This document shows, in pieces, positions 1 to 11,991 of a DNA stretch of 64,000 bases. The stretch covers positions 42,446,335-42,510,334 of the forward strand of contig OY744605.1 of assembly GCA_963556255.1 (NCBI GenBank). The letters are read 5' to 3'. The notes beneath the pieces are model-generated. The model ran no database searches and was not told the DNA's origin. It worked only from the letters and a program-made list of their open reading frames with translations. Positions within the stretch are counted from its first letter, which is position 1, and every line of letters starts with the position of its first letter. The stretch is from Allolobophora icterica (lineage: Eukaryota; Annelida; Clitellata; Crassiclitellata; Lumbricidae). A program made the position numbers and the translations under genes.

Positions 1-480
1 TTCAGTACATGATAAAATGATGATGATGATTTTAGATTCCATTCTGCAGTGATTTAACTCATGACTCTTTGTGTTCATATAAATTTGTGTCATATAAATT
101 AAAATTTAGATGTACTCTGTTCAAAACAAATGAGGTAGTATTGTTAATCAACAAGATAAACAGCATTTTAAAATACATATATAGTGTTATATAGTGTATA
201 AGTGTGTGTGTATGTGTGTGCATGAGTGTGTGGCCACACAGAGCAAGAGATGTGGTTATGACAGTGCCAATATGGCAGCTGCCATCTTTGCTAACATTTG
301 ATATGAAGGATTTCAACGCAATAGCTGAAAGGGCCTTTGACCACAGTACAACATTTGCAAGAAATGTTGTCGGTATCTTTAAATTGTAATAAATGAGCGA
401 TTACTTTACCTACCACACACGGCATTCATAGACGAGAATAGAAAGATTAAGAAAAGATTTAAGAAAGGAAGGCAACCTAC
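1..480. other. intron after the Ig4 exon, running off the left edge
   Basis: This stretch follows the Ig4 donor site (gtaggt, minus strand, at 480). I see no fibronectin-type coding exon in it on the minus strand. It contains a short TG-rich microsatellite near 200-235. The short open frames here lack any family resemblance. Confidence 0.6.
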
Positions 481-762
481 CAGTACTGGTCGAACGCATG
501 AGTAGCTGTGCCATTACTTGTACGCTTCCCACTTCGTTATTAGCCAGGCATTGATAGATGGCGCTATCTGACGCAGAAAATCCCATAATCCTCAGCATAT
601 GGCCATCAATAATCTGAATGTAATCATCCGGAATAATGGTCGCTCCATTTCTATACCACTGAATTGTCGGACGAGGACTGGCATACAAGTCGCATGGAAG
701 CTCCTTGTCGGCCATCTTTGGCACAACCGCATTTTTCAATCGTGACCGCAACTTTGGTGGAA
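481..762 (-). CDS. DCC: DCC/neogenin-like exon 7: Ig domain 4
   Basis: This 282-nt exon runs from an acceptor (tctttag) at 764-763 to a donor (G|gtaggt) at 481-480, phase 1 to phase 1. It encodes a complete I-set Ig domain, with the first cysteine in ELPCDLYASPRPTIQW and the second in SAIYQCLANNEVGS. The IIPDDYIQIIDGH segment and the YQC..NEVG block are typical of Ig4 in DCC/neogenin. Ig4 helps form the horseshoe-shaped N-terminal fold of these receptors. It follows the Ig3 exon pair and would continue into the first fibronectin repeat off the left edge. Confidence 0.85.
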
Positions 763-1272
763 CTAAAGAAACAATTAAATTATTACTGAAAAAAATACTT
801 AATTCTATTCCTTCTTATGTCTTTAGTATTAATGTATGTTTTATTTTACAGAGGCTAATCAATTATCAAAAGACAAGATGAGAAACTCGACTCAATGATG
901 AACTGAGGGTAAGCGTTAACCAACTGGCACATACATACATTCTGGTTGAGAGATACTCGCTTGTTTACAAATGGCTGACTGGCTTCACTAACTGCTTGAC
1001 TAAATTACTTAAATAACTTGACTAACTTATTTAACTGACTAACTTACTTAACTGGCTTGACTAAATTAAGTATTTAACTAACTTGACTACTTTGACTAAC
1101 TTACTTACCTGACTAAATTACTTAACTGGCTTGACTAAATTACGTAACTAACTTGACTAACTTACTTAACTGGCTTGACTAACTTACTTTTAAAGTGGCT
1201 AACTGGCATGATGAATTAGCTTACAAAGTACTTATGTGACAACTGATCAGTCACCGAGTGAGGGACTGTTAC
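763..1272. other. intron with a degenerate minisatellite
   Basis: This is the intron between the Ig3b and Ig4 exons. Positions 960-1210 hold a degenerate tandem array built on a roughly 20-nt theme of 'ttgactaacttacttaactgg' type sequence, about ten imperfect copies. No coding signal is seen. Confidence 0.7.
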
Positions 1273-1415
1273 CTTGGACGGTCAGCTGAGCACTGGTATC
1301 CACAGTGTCTTCTAAATTTGCAGCTCGACAGGTGTACAGTCCGGCATCTCGTTCTTCGATGCTGTCAACCCTCAGACTGCTCTCACCAACATACGAATAT
1401 CTACCATCCTCCTGA
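1273..1415 (-). CDS. DCC: DCC/neogenin-like exon 6: second half of Ig domain 3
   Basis: This 143-nt exon has its acceptor (ttctag) ending at 1416 and its donor (CAAG|gtaaca) at 1273-1272. It encodes the C-terminal half of Ig3, including SLRVDSIEERDAGLYTC, the usual D.G.Y.C signature before the F and G strands, and ends in SAQLTVQ. I chose the acceptor at 1416 rather than the CAG four bases downstream because only it joins the phase-2 end of exon 5 in frame. The open frame continues past the exon into intron sequence and is not coding there. Confidence 0.8.
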
Positions 1416-3149
1416 CTAGAAACATCACAGCAAACACAATCACAAATTTATACATACATATAGCCAAGAATATGTAGCAAACATATATACATCTATGCAA
1501 ACTGGTACACACAAATCTCAGACTCTGAACAATCTGCTTGTGAAGTTCATGACACAGGCACACAAAAAAAATCATCAATAAACACTTAGTTGTACACATC
1601 AAGCAACAATACATGAAAGTGCATGAGAATATGGCAAAGATTTTATCTAGTACATGTAGAAGTAATAACAGAGAAATAACAAGAAGATAAGTCATGATTG
1701 GATAACTAACACCACAAATGCCACACAGCTGCTGACACAATAGCAAACCAACTCTAGAATGAACGGGAAAAGCTATTGTTATTAATCAGCAGCTTCTATT
1801 GTGCCAGCATCTAATGCGCAAAGCATCAACCGATGGCACCATAAACCAAGCCACAGTCAGGTCAACATCCAGAAGACCAATCTGCCAAGCTAGAGACAAC
1901 CTATGATGGACAAGCAAAGTCTTCAGTTGAGAATGAAATGACAAAGTAACTGCACAGAACGAACAGATACAGAGAGGGAATCCTAAAATCTACTCTGCAT
2001 TTCCAGCAAACGATAAGCTTCAACAACTGTTCTGGTTATTCGCAAACACCAGAGAAAGACCTGGTTAAGTAGTGATAACGCTAACAAATAATTTTAAATA
2101 ATGTAAGGAATGATTTTAAGTACTGTGGTTGGCTAAAATTCAACCCCTAACCCCAATAAGAATGGGATTCTTTCTTGAACAGGAAGACAATGCAATGATT
2201 TAATCACAGAGGTTCTGTGCTCATATCTGATGCGTTATTCATGACTCTAGCCAAAGAATTATGAATTCTCTGGAGCTTCTGCAAATCTGACTTTGCCTCA
2301 ACATTCTCCACTAAAGCAGAAGGAGAAAATTGTAAAGCCAGCAAGAATTAAATGCATGAATCTGACAGTGCTCATTAAGTCTTAGGCAATAGCCTAAAAT
2401 TAAGGAGGGCTTAAGAGAAAAACTCTTCTTGGAATAGGCATGACAAAATTTGCCTATTCAAAACTACAAAACCAAACAGCACAAAGACAAAAAAGCATCT
2501 GAAAAATTTAGAGACTCAGTAACTGCACAATCCCATTCTTAAAATAAGAAACACCCACAGTAATATTAAAACAGAAAAGAATAAAAATATCTCTGAAGAA
2601 GGTTGAAAATCCAACCAGATTAATAAAATTCAAAGCGCTATTGATAATATAAAAATGTGTAAAATAAAGATCAATTTACACAGAAACAAATCAATATACA
2701 AATCTATGAATGAATGAATAAACCAAGTAATCCAGCTGATTGCCTCCTTGGTTTTTTATCTGGTAAATTGAAATTGCAGAGAAAGTATTCGGGTTAAAAC
2801 CCTGCACAGTGAGGTATTAGGTCACACGCACTTAATGACCAAGTCAGTCACTGGAAATAGTAAGATACTATAAAACGAAATTCTTTCCGAGACACAGGTG
2901 TGTTCATTGAAAATCAACTAAATCAACCAAGACTTCTATTTACACTTCTCTTGCATCTTTTGCCGTGTCTATGAATAAATGTCATTGCTAATGCAGCAAG
3001 CATATAATTACTGCTCAAGACAAATGTTCCAAAGGCCAATCACTAACGAAACCATTATCAGTCAATGTCCAGCTGAATCATCACACAAAAATGTCAGATC
3101 ATGGTTGGCTTGGCTTATCATAACAGATAGAATCTCTGCTAGTTTTTAC
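1416..3149. other. intron inside Ig domain 3
   Basis: An intron of about 1.7 kb with AT-rich, low-complexity stretches. I find no exon, RNA gene or clear transposon. A tRNA-like B-box (gggttaaaaccc) near 2790-2810 is too weak to call. Confidence 0.6.
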
Positions 3150-3312
3150 CTGAGATCGATAGTGACTCCATCCTTGAGCCAGGATACTTTAGGCCGTCGG
3201 CCATTTCTGTCACGGCCATTAGCTCCACAGTGGAAAACGATAGAAGAGCCCTCTGGGGCCAGTTTGTCCTTGGGCCTCATCAGAAACTGAGGTGCCACCC
3301 CTTGATATGTTG
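3150..3312 (-). CDS. DCC: DCC/neogenin-like exon 5: first half of Ig domain 3
   Basis: This 163-nt exon has acceptor ctgacag ending at 3313 and donor CAG|gtaaaa at 3150-3149. It encodes the A to C strands of Ig3, with the motif PEGSSIVFHCGANG (first cysteine) followed by PKVSWLKDG (the core tryptophan). It enters in phase 1 and leaves in phase 2, and with exon 6 makes 306 nt, the same total as the split Ig1 module. A basic insertion (RDRNGRR) in the B-C region looks longer than in vertebrate homologues. Confidence 0.8.
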
Positions 3313-5048
3313 CTGTCAGTGCAGAAAAACAGATCATTTAGAAAAGTTCCTGACTGGCAAACATGCCTCAGGATAAAGATAATATGGTTGGTTCTGTTTT
3401 ATTATCCTACATAAACCATCAGTGTAAATTAATCAAATTCACTCATTTTGAAGGAAGTCAAGTGTTAAACAGATGCATTGCCTAGGCAAGCATCACTAAA
3501 CTTTATGGTTTGCCGCTGCAAATGTTGAAGAAACTTAATTTGATTTAATATGAACTCTAATTAAATCAACAGCTAATGAGAAGTCTATCGCAGTAATTAA
3601 CACTGTGGCAGACAATTTCTTTTGGTCACCAGCAACAATTTAGCCTCACAATAAGCCTCACATGAGCGCTGTTCTGTCATACAAAAGATCCAGTCGACAG
3701 GCGCGCCTGGGTTGCTCAACTTCGTGTTCTTCATCGCCTTTACTACTCGAAAGAGGCCCACTATTGGGAGAAGTTGGTAACTAAGAACGAAAAGAACCCA
3801 AAGCATCTTTGGGCTACCATATCGGGTCTGCTGGGCCATACCCCCAACAAAGCTATCTCTCCCACCTTCTCAGTGGATGACTTTCTTCGTGTGCAGATGG
3901 ACACACTGGAGGCACTCCGGGCTTCCACTGCTAATGCTCCACCACCAGTATTCTCCTAAACTGACTCCTCCTTTGATGGCTTTCGACCCATCTCGGAGGA
4001 TGAACTTCGGAGGATGAACTTCGGGAGTCATAAATTCCTCTAACCATAAATCATCTGAACTTGACCCCCTCCCATCGTTCGTCATTGTTACTGCTTTAGA
4101 TGATATAGCCCCACTTTTGGTCTATACCTTTAATTGGTCCCTCATTGAAGGGTCTCTTCCGGCATCACAAAAGCAGACCCTAGTTCTTCCTACTCTAAAA
4201 AAGCCTAACCCTAACCCCAATGATTGTTGCCTTATGCATTATATACTAGCACAATGGAAGTTAGTAATGAATAATTAATAATTTAGAGATAATTTAGTCG
4301 TTTATTTAATCAACTGTTTGCTTCTGTTGCAGATTATCATAATTTGTTTGCACTCAACAGAGTCAGAACAGAAACCAAGTGATTCGTTTCTGATGACAAC
4401 TGAATGATTTCTGGCTGGGAACCTACAGAGATAACAAGAATCTTAGGACTGAGAATGACCAGGTGCTACATTTCCATTCTGATGGATTCATCATGGAACA
4501 ACATGCAAGAACAGTGAGTCGACCAGGTATAATGTTTCCAGCCCAAGTGAACCGTGGGGAATCAATGGCCAGTTCAACAGCAAACAGCTGCAGGCCGCAA
4601 TTAACCAAAGTCTCTCCCCGTCCACCATTTCCCTCCCTCCCTCCTCCTCCAGCTCCATTCCACTAAAGAGGCAAGAAGTTCATAGCAAAGGCATGCTACA
4701 ACAGTTCATGGTAACTGGAAACAGTGCGTGGAAAAACATCGTTCTCACATTTCCTCTAAGTTTACCAAACAAGAAAAGTTGAAAAAACATAACGATATCA
4801 CAGTTTCTTCAACATCATCGACTAATAGGTGGCGTAGTGACTCACGGCTTTCACCATTAACACCTAAGGTTCGAACCAATAATAAACATGGCAAAACCAT
4901 CATCTTGCTCAAGCAGTATGTATGTGTGTATGCTCATAAGTAAATGTATCAACATATGCATTACCTAGACATTTATATAGCGCTTTAACAAATGTGTCCA
5001 TTTACACAAGAGAAATGCGATGTGGAGAATAGAGCAATGCAAACCTAC
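3313..5048. other. intron between Ig2 and Ig3, containing a LINE fragment
   Basis: An intron of about 1.7 kb. It holds the plus-strand LINE fragment annotated separately at 3695-4225. The remainder shows polypurine and simple stretches but no exon. Confidence 0.65.
3695..4225 (+). pseudogene. non-LTR retrotransposon ORF2 fragment (CR1/L2-like), broken
   Basis: The plus strand reads the linker just upstream of a LINE reverse transcriptase. AHYWEKLVTKNEKNPKHLW is followed by a GFRPISEDELRR-type segment, then a shifted frame with LDPLPSF, IAPLLVYTFNWSLIEGSLP and LVLPTLKKP, which is the start of the reverse-transcriptase domain. An in-frame stop lies at 3957-3959, a small duplication of the 'cggaggatgaactt' kind follows near 3995-4022, and at least one frameshift separates the pieces. 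The catalytic YADD block and the 3' end are missing. It is a dead, truncated copy within an intron. Confidence 0.75.
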
Positions 5049-5333
5049 CAACATCTGTATTCTGGATGAGTAATGCCGTTGCACTGTATTTGCTGCGTTC
5101 GCCATTCGTGCGTTTGCACTTGTATCGGCCATAGTTCGGGAACTGAAGGCTTCGTATTTCCAGTAGTCCGTCCCCCGGGTGCAGCAGGAAGTTGAGGTTC
5201 TGCAGGTCCACTTCCTTCTCATCCTTGAACCACTGGACATTCGGCTTTGGTTCACCGTTTATCAAACATGGAAGCATAACCATGTCACCAAGATAAACTG
5301 ACATGTCTCTTGGTTCCTCCAGAAATACCTTAT
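5049..5333 (-). CDS. DCC: DCC/neogenin-like exon 4: Ig domain 2
   Basis: This 285-nt exon lies between acceptor gatttag (ending 5334) and donor G|gtaggt (5049-5048), phase 1 to phase 1, so one exon carries the whole domain. The domain begins FLEEPRDMSVYLGD, has its first cysteine in VMLPCLINGEPKPNVQW and its second in NYGRYKCKR. As in DCC Ig2, the second-cysteine region lacks the usual D.A.Y.C form and has an LLEIRSLQ strand before it. Confidence 0.8.
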
Positions 5334-5774
5334 CTAAATCTTAAACAAAACATTACACCAAAACCTAAATAAGTATGTGAAGATAAAATTTAATCATGTC
5401 ACTATGACTCTACAAAAACATCCATACACAGCCATAGTTCTACTAGCCAGCCTAATCAGCAGTCATATTTAAAAACTATAAAAACAAAATCATGTAAACA
5501 AAGCAAAAATATTCTGCCAATCGGCCATTAAACCTTGGTGCAGTAAATAAATATGAAAACACACAAACACAGGTAAAGCAGGTGCAGCCATCAAAGAATC
5601 GCACATAAGGCCACCAGATCCTGCAAGTATGCTCCTCTACTATCAAAGGCATCTGAATTATACAATAACTGTATTTCATATTGCCTTCTTTCCAGAGTTC
5701 AGAAGTGCACACAACCATACAACAGAGCATCAGTGGCACTGAGCAATTCTGGGTGCAGGACTTGCTAAAGGTCC

Positions 5775-5870
5775 CTACACAGTAACTGCGTCAGGCAAAA
5801 CTTGAACCCATACTCTTCATGTTACAGGCAGTATTCTAACCAATTGGCAACGATGCCATCACAATAGTTC
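5775..5870 (-). repeat. tRNA-derived SINE head fragment
   Basis: On the minus strand a tRNA-like segment shows an A box (TTGCCAATTGGTTAGAATAC) and a B box (GGGTTCAAGTTTT) at the spacing of a polymerase III internal promoter. The tail is not clear, so it is probably truncated. It is not a functional tRNA: the stems do not close. Confidence 0.55.
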
Positions 5871-6234
5871 AACAAACTACTTCAACAAGAAGTAAAGTAT
5901 CTTAGGAAGGATCATTTCAGAGCTAAGACCTTTGGGTCCCACTAGCCTACACCATGTTAAATGAACAAAGGAAACACTATAAACCCTTTGCAATTTGCAT
6001 GCCAGATATTTTAGCCCTTGTTCCGGCCCTGGTGTTCTTGGTCAATTTTACAGAGTAAAATGGTAAGGGTAAAATGTTACTTCTCATCAACCGCTGAACA
6101 GAGTAAAGATAGAGTGAGGATACAGTTAATGTGGGAACATGAGACTTGTTTGGAAATGAATTTTGAACAAGCTTATCCCAGTTAATTGTTTGCATGTACC
6201 TGCATTTTAAGATATGACTGGCAAAATGTGATAC

Positions 6235-6520
6235 CGTATGTATGTATGTATCAAAGCACTTGTATAGCGCCCTTGAAGTAACTCACAAGGACGCTCCCAG
6301 CATGGTTGGTTAGGAATCACTGAATAAATGTGTCTTAAGTCAAGCAGAAGACGTTCCCTGAACTGTTAAAGATGCTAGTGATTGTATGGCCAGTGGCAGA
6401 TTGTTCCAGAGAGACGGACCCACCGAGGAAAAGGCGCGCCCAGCTCGCGGCAACGTGCAAGAGCGCAGGACCATGAATTGGTCATGGGAAGCTGAATGCA
6501 GCCAGCGGCAGCCAGGACAG
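6235..6520 (-). pseudogene. LINE (L2/Rex-like) ORF2 C-terminus and 3' end
   Basis: Reading the minus strand, the segment RAFSSVGPSLWNNLPLAIQS, then an interrupted LKTHLFSDS, is the conserved C-terminal tail of L2/Rex1/CR1-type LINE ORF2 proteins. After it come a short 3' UTR with 'gcgctatacaag'-like sequence and a (CATA)n tail near 6236-6252. A stop codon interrupts the frame before LKTHLF. It is a 5'-truncated, dead insertion and is related to the fragment at 62.73-63.16 kb. Confidence 0.7.
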
Positions 6521-8104
6521 CTTGAGACGGATGTGAAGAGCTCTGAGATAGTCTGGTGCCAAGCCAGCGATCGAAGCCCGGCCTATGTCTTACCACACTG
6601 TATTTCTACATTCTGCCAATGTTTTAAATAAATATAGCATAAATAAATGTAAGCTACTTACATAGTGCTTCTCAAGTTATTATTAGTTCACATTTAAACT
6701 AGATAGCCATGCAACTGTCTTTGTCATGGCTGTTTTGGATTGTAAACCAGTTTTTTGATGTGCTGATTCATCTTTTACTACTCACTTCACAATTTGAGTG
6801 GTACATAACTCTCCAAAGGTCATTGATATCACATAGAAGCGGTCAAACTTTGCATACAGTTATGTTTGCAATGGGCAGAGGTCAAGCAGGTGGTATTGTA
6901 ATTTTGGTTAAAAGGCTTTAAAGTTATTTTGTCTGTGGCATGACAGATCTTAAGCCAGGCAGCTCCAAGTAAAGTTGTGTCATCCAGTAACTACTGTATT
7001 GTCATTTTTAGAATTCCTTAGAGCATGATACTGCATTGTTTACATCACAAGCATCACTAGCTCAGTGCTCTCTCTGTGCTTTCTGCTCCAGTGTGATGAT
7101 TGGGTTCAGCAACAACCTGAGCCAACAAATCTATCATACCTGCAAGTCAAAGGAACCTCTAGTAATATTTTTGTCTAGCCTTTATCAGGGTTGATGGAAA
7201 ACCTGGTCTTTGTTGATGCTGGGTTGCACAAAAATCACTATTGGCATCACTTTCAGAATTGCTTGAAAAGTGTTATGAATGCTACTTAGAGTACTTTGGT
7301 CCTGATACCAATAAATGAGTGAAATCCTTTTTACAATTAACTGTTCATTAGACTACAAATTACCAAAAATCACACACCAATTCCATTTTTGTTTGCCATC
7401 ACTGTCTTAAATTGTGAACGTGAAATGAACAGGGAACTGACTTTCAGGCATAATATCTCCACAACTATGACACATGCGTAGAAATAATCAAAGGGGAAAT
7501 TCAGCTTATGTATTGCTCTAATTAATGGTTAAATTATTTACACAGGATGAACGCTGGTTCCATAACTTTCAACCACTTAGTCAAAAGCACACCTATAATG
7601 CCACAATTTTGCACCTGTGGCCTGCACGTAAAGTTTCGTGATGACGCAACATTTTGTCTGTGGCAAGCAAAGGGTTAACTAATGCAAATAAAACTATAAT
7701 TCCCAGGTAACAATGCAAATACAGCTTCCAACTATGCAAATAACTCTAATTACTGGAGGAAGATAGAGGTCTCATTCTCTCAGAACAGTTGTTCATGTCT
7801 GATGACAAACGAAAATGCTGCTGTTTGAGAATGCTTGCAAACTGTATTTTAGTACACGTAATTAACTCTTCAATATAGAGCTACTAATTTCCTAAACTAG
7901 GGTGGCACATATTAGAAATGTTAGCTTTTCTCTGCTCCAGAACACCCACAATTAGCAGAACCAGTTAGAAAGGATGTCTGAACATTTCCTGCTGTTACAT
8001 AATATATGGTCAAGTAGCATATCACAAAGCAGAAGCACAATCCCATAAGAGCCACAAGAGAAACTTACAAGTATGCAGCGCTAGCAACTTCATTACAGCA
8101 TCAG

Positions 8105-8325
8105 TATATGAAGATAGGTGACCAGTCCTCGCCCATCAACAGTGCACAGTCAATGTGCTCATTTTATAGTCGAGTTGGTCAAAGGGTGCAAGCAGAGATG
8201 AAACCTTGCAATATCTATCTACCCTGGGGGACTTTAACCATAATTCATCCTTGGCTGGGATTTGAACTCCCGACCTTTGGGGTGATAGTATTATAACCAG
8301 CATGATAACAACTAGACTATCATAC
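8105..8325 (-). repeat. tRNA-derived SINE
   Basis: The minus strand starts with a tRNA-like head: A box TAGTCTAGTTGTTATCATGC and B box GTCGGGAGTTCAAATCCC. A body follows that runs to about 8105. The tRNA-like part is poorly paired, so this is a retroposed SINE rather than a tRNA gene. A related head, with a different body, occurs at 25.64-25.85 kb. Confidence 0.6.
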
Positions 8326-8656
8326 CCTCCCTAGTGGCAAAAGAGGTCTAAAAACTGATCTACAATCAAGCCCTCATCGAGCATCTGGAAGAAACACAAG
8401 CAAAACATATAAGCATATTTTGTGTCAGATAAGTTGCTTTCCTCCACCAACAAGCAGAGGTGCAAAACCTGACATGTGCCAGTTGGTTGACTCTTACATG
8501 GAGTCTAGTTTCTCGTCTCATGCTAGTCTGTCGTTAGAATTTCTCAATCACCCTCTAAAAGACGCACTTATGGATTGGACCAAAAGTACCAAGAATCACA
8601 CTCACCACTCAAAAGGCCTTTCATTTAAATCAAAAAGCCTACAACTGATCACTTAC

Positions 8657-8781
8657 ATGCCATCTGGAGTCGTGCTTTGCGGCTGATAATTGCACCGAGG
8701 CCGTCACAGGTCACCAAGCACTGGTACCAGCCTTCCTCTGGTCGACCTTCCAGCAGCAGAGAACCATTGCTTAGAACAGTT
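8657..8781 (-). CDS. DCC: DCC/neogenin-like exon 3: second half of Ig domain 1
   Basis: This 125-nt exon runs from acceptor gttgcag (ending 8782) to donor GCAT|gtaagt (8657-8656), phase 2 to phase 1. It encodes VLSNGSLLLEGRPEEGWYQC, then LGAIISRKARLQMA. The YQC...LG.IISR.A.L block is very characteristic of Ig1 in DCC/neogenin, and is the strongest single piece of evidence for the family call. Confidence 0.85.
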
Positions 8782-9566
8782 CTGCAACACAAAGAAACAA
8801 TAAGCCAGGTTGAAAACCTTTTGTTTGCACTGATCTCTGCAAACGCAAACATAATTTTTTCATTACTTCCACTTTTCCATTGAAATTTCTCAACTCCATC
8901 CAGACAACATTATAGTCCAACCGGAAGTGCCCAAGCTAAGCATACAGTTTTCCTTTGAATATCCTTTATGCTGAGAAAAAACATACATTTTACAGTATTT
9001 TCTTGGGTTGTTCGGTGGGTCAATTTGATCTGTCGGTTTTTGGTGTGATCTTGGAAAATCCTACAACTGCAATAGATCTGTCTTCAAGCAATGCAATGCG
9101 CAAAGGCAGTTGTCACGTCATTGGATGACTGCTCTTTCAGCAAATGAGCAGCATTCTTTGAACAATCAGAGACTGGGCCAGCCTTAACGGAGCTGCTGAG
9201 GTGTTCAATTCTTACACGCCCACCAACTTTTCTTTATTTTCTGTGTTCTATATGTTGCCCTGTGGTTCCCCATAGTGCTCTACAGTTGCCATGCTGTCTT
9301 TGGGTTTCACATATGAACTTTGGGTTAGAGAGAACAGCATCACTATATGCTGGATACATAAGGATTTGAAGATCCAGTATTCCAATTCCAAATACTAAAG
9401 TACTTCAAAAAGCTTAAAGACAATGGCATTGTTCAAAGAAGCTGTTACTTGCAACACGTTAATTTATAATTGCTTCTCTTTGAATTAATAAAACAACCAA
9501 ATGTCAGCATTTTGATAGTCATCCTAATTGCAACCACCACTTTAACTGAGACCGTGAGCATCTTAC
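8782..9566. other. intron inside Ig domain 1
   Basis: An intron of 785 bp. No repeat, RNA or exon is recognised. Confidence 0.6.
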
Positions 9567-9747
9567 CTGTGGTCATTGGCGGGGAGAGGTAGACCATCCT
9601 TGAGCCAGACTGTTGTAATTGAGGACCTGTGGATCTTCTGGTCAAGGTGTATGGCACAGTCAAAAAGAACAGCCTTGTCTCGCAAAGCCACCACATCCTG
9701 CGGTTCTACTGTAAACAACAGTTCCCTGAATTCTGCACTTTCCTGAC
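9567..9747 (-). CDS. DCC: DCC/neogenin-like exon 2: first half of Ig domain 1
   Basis: This 181-nt exon lies between acceptor ttctacag (ending 9748) and donor CACAG|gtaaga (9567-9566). It encodes FTVEPQDVVALRDKAVLFDC (first Ig cysteine) and TTVWLKDGLPL (core tryptophan), matching the start of Ig1 in DCC/neogenin. It enters in phase 1, which fits the phase-1 end of the signal-peptide exon 24 kb upstream, and leaves in phase 2, joining exon 3. Confidence 0.8.
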
Positions 9748-11467
9748 CTGTAGAATAACGAACAGTCATAGCAGTCCATCAAAGAATTACACATACACAG
9801 CATTTTTCAGTAAACATTTGGACAGATGAAAGTAAATGCAGTAACAGTGAAGCACACACATTTTGGAGCATCGTCTTACCTATCAATGAAATAAACCATT
9901 CATGGTGGCTTAATTAATTGTGTGCTTGTGTGGTTACTGAAACTTTGAAGTTCAACTCTACTAAATACTTATATAGTGTGGAATGGCCCTGCATAAGTGA
10001 AGCTCTGAAACGAAATCAACAGGTCCTGAGAAGTCTGACACCATGTTCAGGCCTTTGGAACTCATTTCCTCGCTAGTTAAAAAAAACCCAGCAAAAGCGA
10101 GTGAGAACTTCCCGTGTTGAGCTCCTCCTTTTTACGGCATATGGGTGACTCTACTTTGGCTGTGAATGATCACTAAATACATCATTCAATATCAAAGACC
10201 ATTCAGAGCATTAGAAATCGCAAAACTAACAAACTTCTCATTACAGGTCTAATAGCTACACAACATCTTACAGATATTACACTATAACGCAACAAACCAG
10301 GATTCAAACCCCACACACTTTAGAAATAGGCTGTAGAAGGACCTATTTGTCATTTATCTTCACAAGTAAAAGGACCACGAATCAGAATGCATAAATTGAA
10401 AATCTGCACCCATTGAATCCTGTTGGCCACGGCTGAATTAATGCTCAAGCTCATTGCACTCAAAGAACGAATAAAAATCAGAGGCCATCAGGTTCACAAG
10501 TACGCACAAAGAACAGCATTGGGGTTCCTGTTAGACGTACGCAACTGCTTGACTGAAAAACAACAACTATAGTAAACCATGAATACGACACCACAAAATA
10601 ATCTCCCTCCCACTTTTCTCCATCTCTGTCTCTGCCATTCAATTCTCTTTCATACATCACAAAGGGTCAATGGGGGCTTGACGAGTGAATGGGTCTTGCA
10701 GGCTTTGATGGGTGGGGTTTTAGCTCCTATCACAGAGCTGATGACTGTAGTGTGAAACATTTCTTCTGCCTTAGATCATTCATTTCTCGCTTGGTTCTGA
10801 GGAAGCATGCCAACTGACATGCGCATTGCATGAGCTTCCCACAGAGAATCAAACATCCTCTGACCAACTTTAAGACCCATCACAAGACAGAAATCTGTTT
10901 CACGAACAAACAGCAAACAATCACTGTAGCGTCCAAACAAAGCTTAGCTTAAAAATTCCCAACCACTGATTCAGCTGACGTTTCAATTACACAGCTGCCA
11001 AAGTGCAAATGCAGGAAACTGTATGACTGGCAGCAAAGTTAATCCAATGGACCAACAACATTCTGAGTCTACCCATTGAAGACTTAATATCAGCAAAACC
11101 TAATTTTAATATTCAATATCAATTATACTTCAAACTGTTTAATCGTTCAAAACTTCAACTTATCAGTCAAATCAGCAGGGGCTCAAAATAGGTAATAAAA
11201 CAAATGTCCATTTACAGCACATTATGTCAGGAAAATGGAAATAGAATGTAAATCAGTAGCTAGAAATCCTGTGACAAAATGGAAAGAGTTCTCAAGGAAT
11301 GCCAATTAGTAGAGGTGGTTTCTAGTCTTAGTTGATATTCTTTTAAAGTCAAATATGCATGTGTGCTAGCATACATTGTAGATTTGCATTAAACTGCATT
11401 GCACCAAATCTGCAAGCGATGACATCTAAAAATATAGATTTGCTCCAGAAAAGTTCAGTCTCCGACA

Positions 11468-11470
<3 letters not shown>

Positions 11471-11522
<52 letters not shown>
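11471..11522. repeat. (AT)n microsatellite
   Basis: About 26 uninterrupted AT dinucleotides. The open frames across it on both strands (repeating YIYIYI) are artefacts. Confidence 0.95.
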
Positions 11523-11524
<2 letters not shown>

Positions 11525-11837
11525 CTGCCATCTACTGTGTATATTAGACAGAAGGTGTGATTTATACATGAAACCATGGAAGCCTTTCTCAATCCACATG
11601 GTGCAGTATGATTTCAAGTGAGTTATCAATTCTTGTCCATATGTAAAGGAACACTTTTTAGAGATTTCCCAAAACACTGAATTAGCTATGTTCATTATTG
11701 TATTGTACCTCAAAACTTGTAAAGCGCCTCTACCCAGTGCCACCAATCAGAAGCACTCTGAGTGCAAAAGTCCTGGGAGAGAGACTAACGCACTGGCGAG
11801 TGCACACAACGAATGCAACACGTGTACACAATCACAT

Positions 11838-11991
11838 ATGCATGTATGTATGTATATAAGTATATACGTATGTATGTATGCATGCAAGTATATAATTACA
11901 TACGCATGTATATATGCATGCACGCATGTATATATATGTATGTATGTATGTATGTATATATGCATGCATGTATGTAGGTCGATATGTATGT
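11838..11991. repeat. (TATG)n/(TACA)n-type microsatellite
   Basis: Imperfect tetranucleotide array of TATG, TGCA and TATA units. It generates false low-complexity open frames on both strands. Confidence 0.9.

Larger units (their letters stand above)
5334..8656. other. intron between Ig1 and Ig2, with LINE and SINE remnants
   Basis: An intron of about 3.3 kb. It holds a tRNA-SINE head fragment (5775-5870), a LINE 3' end (6235-6520) and a fuller SINE (8105-8325), each annotated separately. The rest has no recognisable exon or RNA. Confidence 0.65.

Noticed and set aside
1372..1746. 124-residue minus-strand hydrophobic frame
   Set aside because: It is mostly intron sequence upstream of the Ig3b exon; only its last part overlaps that exon and in another frame.
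4199..4218. Interstitial telomeric repeat (CCTAACCCTAACCCC)
   Set aside because: Only two units, within a LINE fragment; chance or coding.
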